From Psychrobacillus antarcticus (GTDB lineage: Bacteria > Bacillota > Bacilli > Bacillales_A > Planococcaceae): a stretch of DNA of 64,000 nucleotides. Below the pieces are notes generated by a model, which saw only the letters and a list, made by a program, of their open reading frames with translations, did not search any database and was not told where the DNA came from. The stretch lies in assembly GCF_029533155.1 (NCBI RefSeq), contig NZ_JAIZDB010000006.1:186001-250000 (forward strand). Direction: 5' to 3'. The position numbers were made by a program, and so were the translations under genes. The stretch's first letter is position 1. Each line of letters opens with the position of its first letter. This document shows positions 61,657-64,000 of the stretch, piece by piece.

Positions 61657-62322
61657 TTGAAGAAGATTAAAGGCCCACAACGAGGATATTATATGGATAA
61701 CTATACCATTCAATCATTATTCTCCTTTGATATTTCTCCGTATGTAGAGGTTTTTGAATTCGAAAAAGGCGATTTTATTATTCAAGAAGGAAATAAGCCT
61801 GAGTACCTTTTTTATATGGTGGAAGGCAAGGCAAAGTTATATGTCACTCACAAAAACGGTAAGATTTCGTTAATAAACTTTTTAACTCCTCCAATATTTA
61901 TGGGAGAAATCGAGCTTTTAAATGAAGAAAGATATTCGAAAAGCATTCAAACTAGTTCCAAATCCATTTGCATTGCAATTGCAATAGAACAATGCAAAGA
62001 AAAATTATTAGCAGATGCTCACTTTCTAAGATATTTATGCGTATTTTTGAGCAATAAATCAACAGTACATTCCGCCAAATATACAAAGCATCAAGCGTAT
62101 CCATTAGAAAACAAACTAGCAGAATTCATACTCTTGTCCTCACACCAAAATATATACAAAGAAAAGCACACAGAAATTAGCGATTATTTTGGCGTATCCT
62201 ATCGCCATTTACTTCATACATTCGCCCAATTATCTGAAGCGGGTGTTATCGAAAAAATGAATATGGGTTACAAAATATTAGACAAGCAAAAGCTTCAAGC
62301 ATTAGCCGACGAGATTAAATAA
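61657..62322 (+). CDS. Crp/Fnr-family regulator, YeiL-like
   Basis: Cyclic-nucleotide-binding-fold domain (~20-125) and HTH (~150-205). The resemblance to E. coli YeiL is strong: L-F-Y-M-V-E-G-K-A-K-L-Y, F-M-G-E-I-E-L-L and E-K-H-T-E-I-S-D-Y-F-G-V-S-Y-R-H-L-L. Effector unknown. TTG at 61657 with AAAGGAG; the internal ATG at 61693 aligns with the YeiL start and is an alternative. Divergent from the MFS gene, a likely target. Confidence 0.87.
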   Translation: MKKIKGPQRGYYMDNYTIQSLFSFDISPYVEVFEFEKGDFIIQEGNKPEYLFYMVEGKAKLYVTHKNGKISLINFLTPPIFMGEIELLNEERYSKSIQTSSKSICIAIAIEQCKEKLLADAHFLRYLCVFLSNKSTVHSAKYTKHQAYPLENKLAEFILLSSHQNIYKEKHTEISDYFGVSYRHLLHTFAQLSEAGVIEKMNMGYKILDKQKLQALADEIK

Positions 62323-62340
62323 TAAATAATAATAAACATT

Positions 62341-62380
62341 AAAAACACCTTGAAACGATTGTCTAATCGCATCAAGGTGG
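62341..62380 (-). terminator. Terminator of the luciferase-like gene
   Basis: CACCTTGA..CGATT pairs with AATCG..TCAAGGTG, then T run on the minus strand; it also closes the yeiL-like gene. Confidence 0.85.
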
Positions 62381-62401
62381 TCATTTTCATTATTAAGAAG
62401 A

Positions 62402-63457
62402 CTATTTAGCAGTGTATTTTTTTATAGCAGGTAAAATTTCATTGCCGATAAGTTCAATATTATTCATCAGTTTGTCGAATGGCACGCCGCCAAAATCCAT
62501 TTGTCCTATATATCGTTGATGCCCAAATAATTCATGCTGATAAAGAATTTTTTCAATGATCTCCTGTGGGCTTCCGATATTCATGACATTGTGCGGGTCC
62601 GCTCCTGAATAAAATGCATCTCTTGGGTAACCACCGCCATTGGATAATTTCATCCCTTCATTAATATAAGGGTAGTATTCGTTTTGTGCCTGTTGCGTAG
62701 TTTCGGCCGCATAGAAAAAACCAGCTGTTGCAACTGGAAGCTCAGTAGGATTATAGCCGCTATTTTTAGCAGCATCCCGGTAAGCATCAATGGAGTGTTT
62801 GAAAGAGGATGCTGGCCCACCTAATGTAGCTAAGAACATTGGTACGCCAGCATTACCTGCCTTAATCGCACTTGCTGCATGGCCACCGACCGCACGCCAA
62901 ATAGGTAAAGAGCCTTCTTGTGGACGGGGTATGACGCTTGCATCTTTCAATGGTGCTCGGAATTGCCCGCTCCAGTTGACGATATTTTCTTGGTTGATCT
63001 TCAATAATAACTCGAACTTTTCTTCGTATAACTCCTCATAATAGCGAATATCGTATCCCAATAATTCAAAGAGACCTATTCTAGATGCTCGTCCAGCTAC
63101 AATTTCTGCACGACCTTTGGACAGCAAATCTATTGTGGCAAAATCTTCATAGACGCGCACTGGATCTGACGTACTTATGATCGATGAAGAACTCGCAATT
63201 TTTATCGTATTAGTTGCTTGTGCAATTGCTGCCAAAACAACCGTATGGGCTTGTGTTGCAAAATATTCCTGATGACTTTCTCCAACACTGAAGAAATCAA
63301 TTCCTGCCTGCTCTGCTAACTTCGCCAATTCTATAATTTCATTTAACCGCTGCGCTGCAGAAATACGTTCTCCTGTGTGTGGATTCGGCATATGATCCCC
63401 TAATGTATATAATCCAAATTCCATTCCTTTACTTTGATCGATACGATATTTTTCCAT
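62402..63457 (-). CDS. LLM-class flavin-dependent oxidoreductase
   Basis: 351 residues of the bacterial-luciferase-like monooxygenase family: M-E-F-G-L-Y-T-L-G-D-H, D-F-F-S-V-G-E-S-H and G-R-A-E-I-V-A-G-R-A-S-R. It uses reduced flavin to oxidise an unknown substrate. Divergent from an HxlR regulator 143 bp away, a common arrangement for redox-sensing control. Confidence 0.9.
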   Translation of the reverse strand: MEKYRIDQSKGMEFGLYTLGDHMPNPHTGERISAAQRLNEIIELAKLAEQAGIDFFSVGESHQEYFATQAHTVVLAAIAQATNTIKIASSSSIISTSDPVRVYEDFATIDLLSKGRAEIVAGRASRIGLFELLGYDIRYYEELYEEKFELLLKINQENIVNWSGQFRAPLKDASVIPRPQEGSLPIWRAVGGHAASAIKAGNAGVPMFLATLGGPASSFKHSIDAYRDAAKNSGYNPTELPVATAGFFYAAETTQQAQNEYYPYINEGMKLSNGGGYPRDAFYSGADPHNVMNIGSPQEIIEKILYQHELFGHQRYIGQMDFGGVPFDKLMNNIELIGNEILPAIKKYTAK

Positions 63458-63514
63458 TTACCTCACCCTTCTATTTTAAAGAATCTCCATAATATTATTA
63501 CTTCTCATATAGTA

Positions 63515-63568
63515 GTATAGTATTGGAATTCAATTTAAGTAAGTACGCACAAAAAAGTGGTATAGTAT
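63515..63568. promoter_or_regulatory. Direct repeats in the LLM-hxlR intergenic region
   Basis: GTATAGTAT occurs at 63515-63523 and 63560-63568; the second copy continues into the palindrome AGTATACT. Candidate HxlR binding sites. Confidence 0.45.
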
Positions 63569-63600
63569 ACTAAATGATACTAATGGAAGGAGATTACATT

Positions 63601-63945
63601 ATGGGGATAGATATGCAACCAGAGCTTTGCAAGGTCGACGACGCTTTAGGTATTCTAGTAGGAAAATGGAAACCAATTATTTTATTGATTCTTTTACAGG
63701 AAGGTACAAAAAGATTCAGTGATTTAAAACGAAGTGTACCCGGCATAACTCAAAAAATGCTAACAAAACAACTTCGAGAGTTAGAGGAAGAAGATATTAT
63801 TACACGTAAAGTCTACGCTCAAGTCCCGCCAAAAGTGGAATATTCCATTAGTGAGTATGGAAAAAGTTTAGAACCGATTTTGGTAGCCATGCATGAATGG
63901 GGAACAGCCCATACTCTTCATAAAACAAAAAAACTACAACAATGA
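63601..63945 (+). CDS. HxlR-family transcriptional regulator
   Basis: 114 residues with the HxlR winged helix: V-G-K-W-K-P-I-I-L-L-I-L-L, F-S-D-L-K-R-S-V-P-G-I-T-Q-K-M-L-T-K-Q-L and V-E-Y-S-I-S-E-Y-G. The single Cys9 (E-L-C-K-V) is where HypR/QorR-type members sense disulfide stress or quinones. ATG at 63601 after GGAAGGAG. Probably represses the LLM gene and itself. Confidence 0.92.
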   Translation: MGIDMQPELCKVDDALGILVGKWKPIILLILLQEGTKRFSDLKRSVPGITQKMLTKQLRELEEEDIITRKVYAQVPPKVEYSISEYGKSLEPILVAMHEWGTAHTLHKTKKLQQ

Positions 63946-63954
63946 ACAGGTTGA

Positions 63955-64000
63955 CTTGCGATTCCCGAAATGGATCTTGCGATTTGGGAGCTCGAACTTG
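63955..64000. repeat. Start of a 21-bp-period tandem repeat, cut by the window edge
   Basis: CTTGCGATT begins at 63955 and 63976, and CTTG again at 63997, an exact 21-bp step. The rest of each unit diverges. It probably continues to the right. Confidence 0.55.

Noticed and set aside
63955-64000. Possible CRISPR array start
   Set aside because: A 21-bp period with a 9-bp constant part is too short for repeat plus spacer, and no cas genes are near.

Overview
The window is low-GC (roughly 35-38%) DNA from an aerobic, spore-former-type Bacillota. Gene content is of the Bacillus / Caryophanaceae (Planococcaceae) kind, near Psychrobacillus, Lysinibacillus or Sporosarcina; this placement is inferred from protein resemblance and from T-box, S-box, FapR, sigma-B and OhrR-type control, not from a marker gene. 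TTG and GTG starts behind strong Shine-Dalgarno (SD) sequences are common. There are no rRNA or tRNA genes, CRISPR arrays, prophages or transposases.

Layout. 1-8.2 kb: end of a fused TRAP permease, small membrane and lipoprotein genes, a YebC-family regulator, DUF1801/DUF2339, a Nudix hydrolase and an AraC/GyrI-like regulator. 8.3-12.5 kb: a VOC-protein remnant, VanZ-like, a GNAT-methyltransferase-MazG operon, DegV and a membrane-anchored GNAT. 12.5-18 kb: a short threonyl-tRNA synthetase lacking the editing domain, behind two tandem T-box leaders and a sigma-A promoter; CoA-disulfide reductase; a large catalase with a sigma-B-type promoter. 18-22.8 kb: a SAM (S-box) controlled operon with an acyl-CoA-dehydrogenase-like flavoprotein and a complete amino-acid-type ABC importer, probably for an organosulfur compound. 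22.8-32.4 kb: fabI with a FapR-like operator, a PadR/DUF2812 pair with two PadR-type operators, a two-gene GMC dehydrogenase, a MerR/B12-like regulator, an HrtAB-like ABC exporter and an aminotransferase. 32.4-41.2 kb: a PAS-PAS-GGDEF protein, MATE and EamA exporters, the peroxide operon ohr-ohrR-gpx, a tubby-like protein and a CorA-like transporter. 41.3-43.5 kb: an Asn-rich small protein, DUF2512 and ctaG/DUF2243.

43.6-47.3 kb holds the least familiar locus. A protein with an N-terminal HTH is fused to a domain resembling the F1-ATPase beta subunit but lacking the P-loop lysine. Beside it is an operon of three exported coiled-coil proteins that share a W-Y/F motif just after the signal sequence. 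The operon promoter has two identical 11-bp direct repeats 30 bp apart just upstream of the -35. The rest (47.6-64 kb) has GNAT genes (one broken by an in-frame stop), TPR, phosphatase, an odd pore-loop channel, a BtuF-like protein, a 1,700-residue secreted M60 metallopeptidase, azoreductase, MFS/YeiL and luciferase-like/HxlR pairs.

Two G+C-rich non-coding islands (27.4 and 37.4-37.9 kb) share a 46-bp tail; the larger has 19-bp terminal inverted repeats and looks like a non-autonomous intergenic element. A 21-bp-period tandem repeat starts at the right edge.
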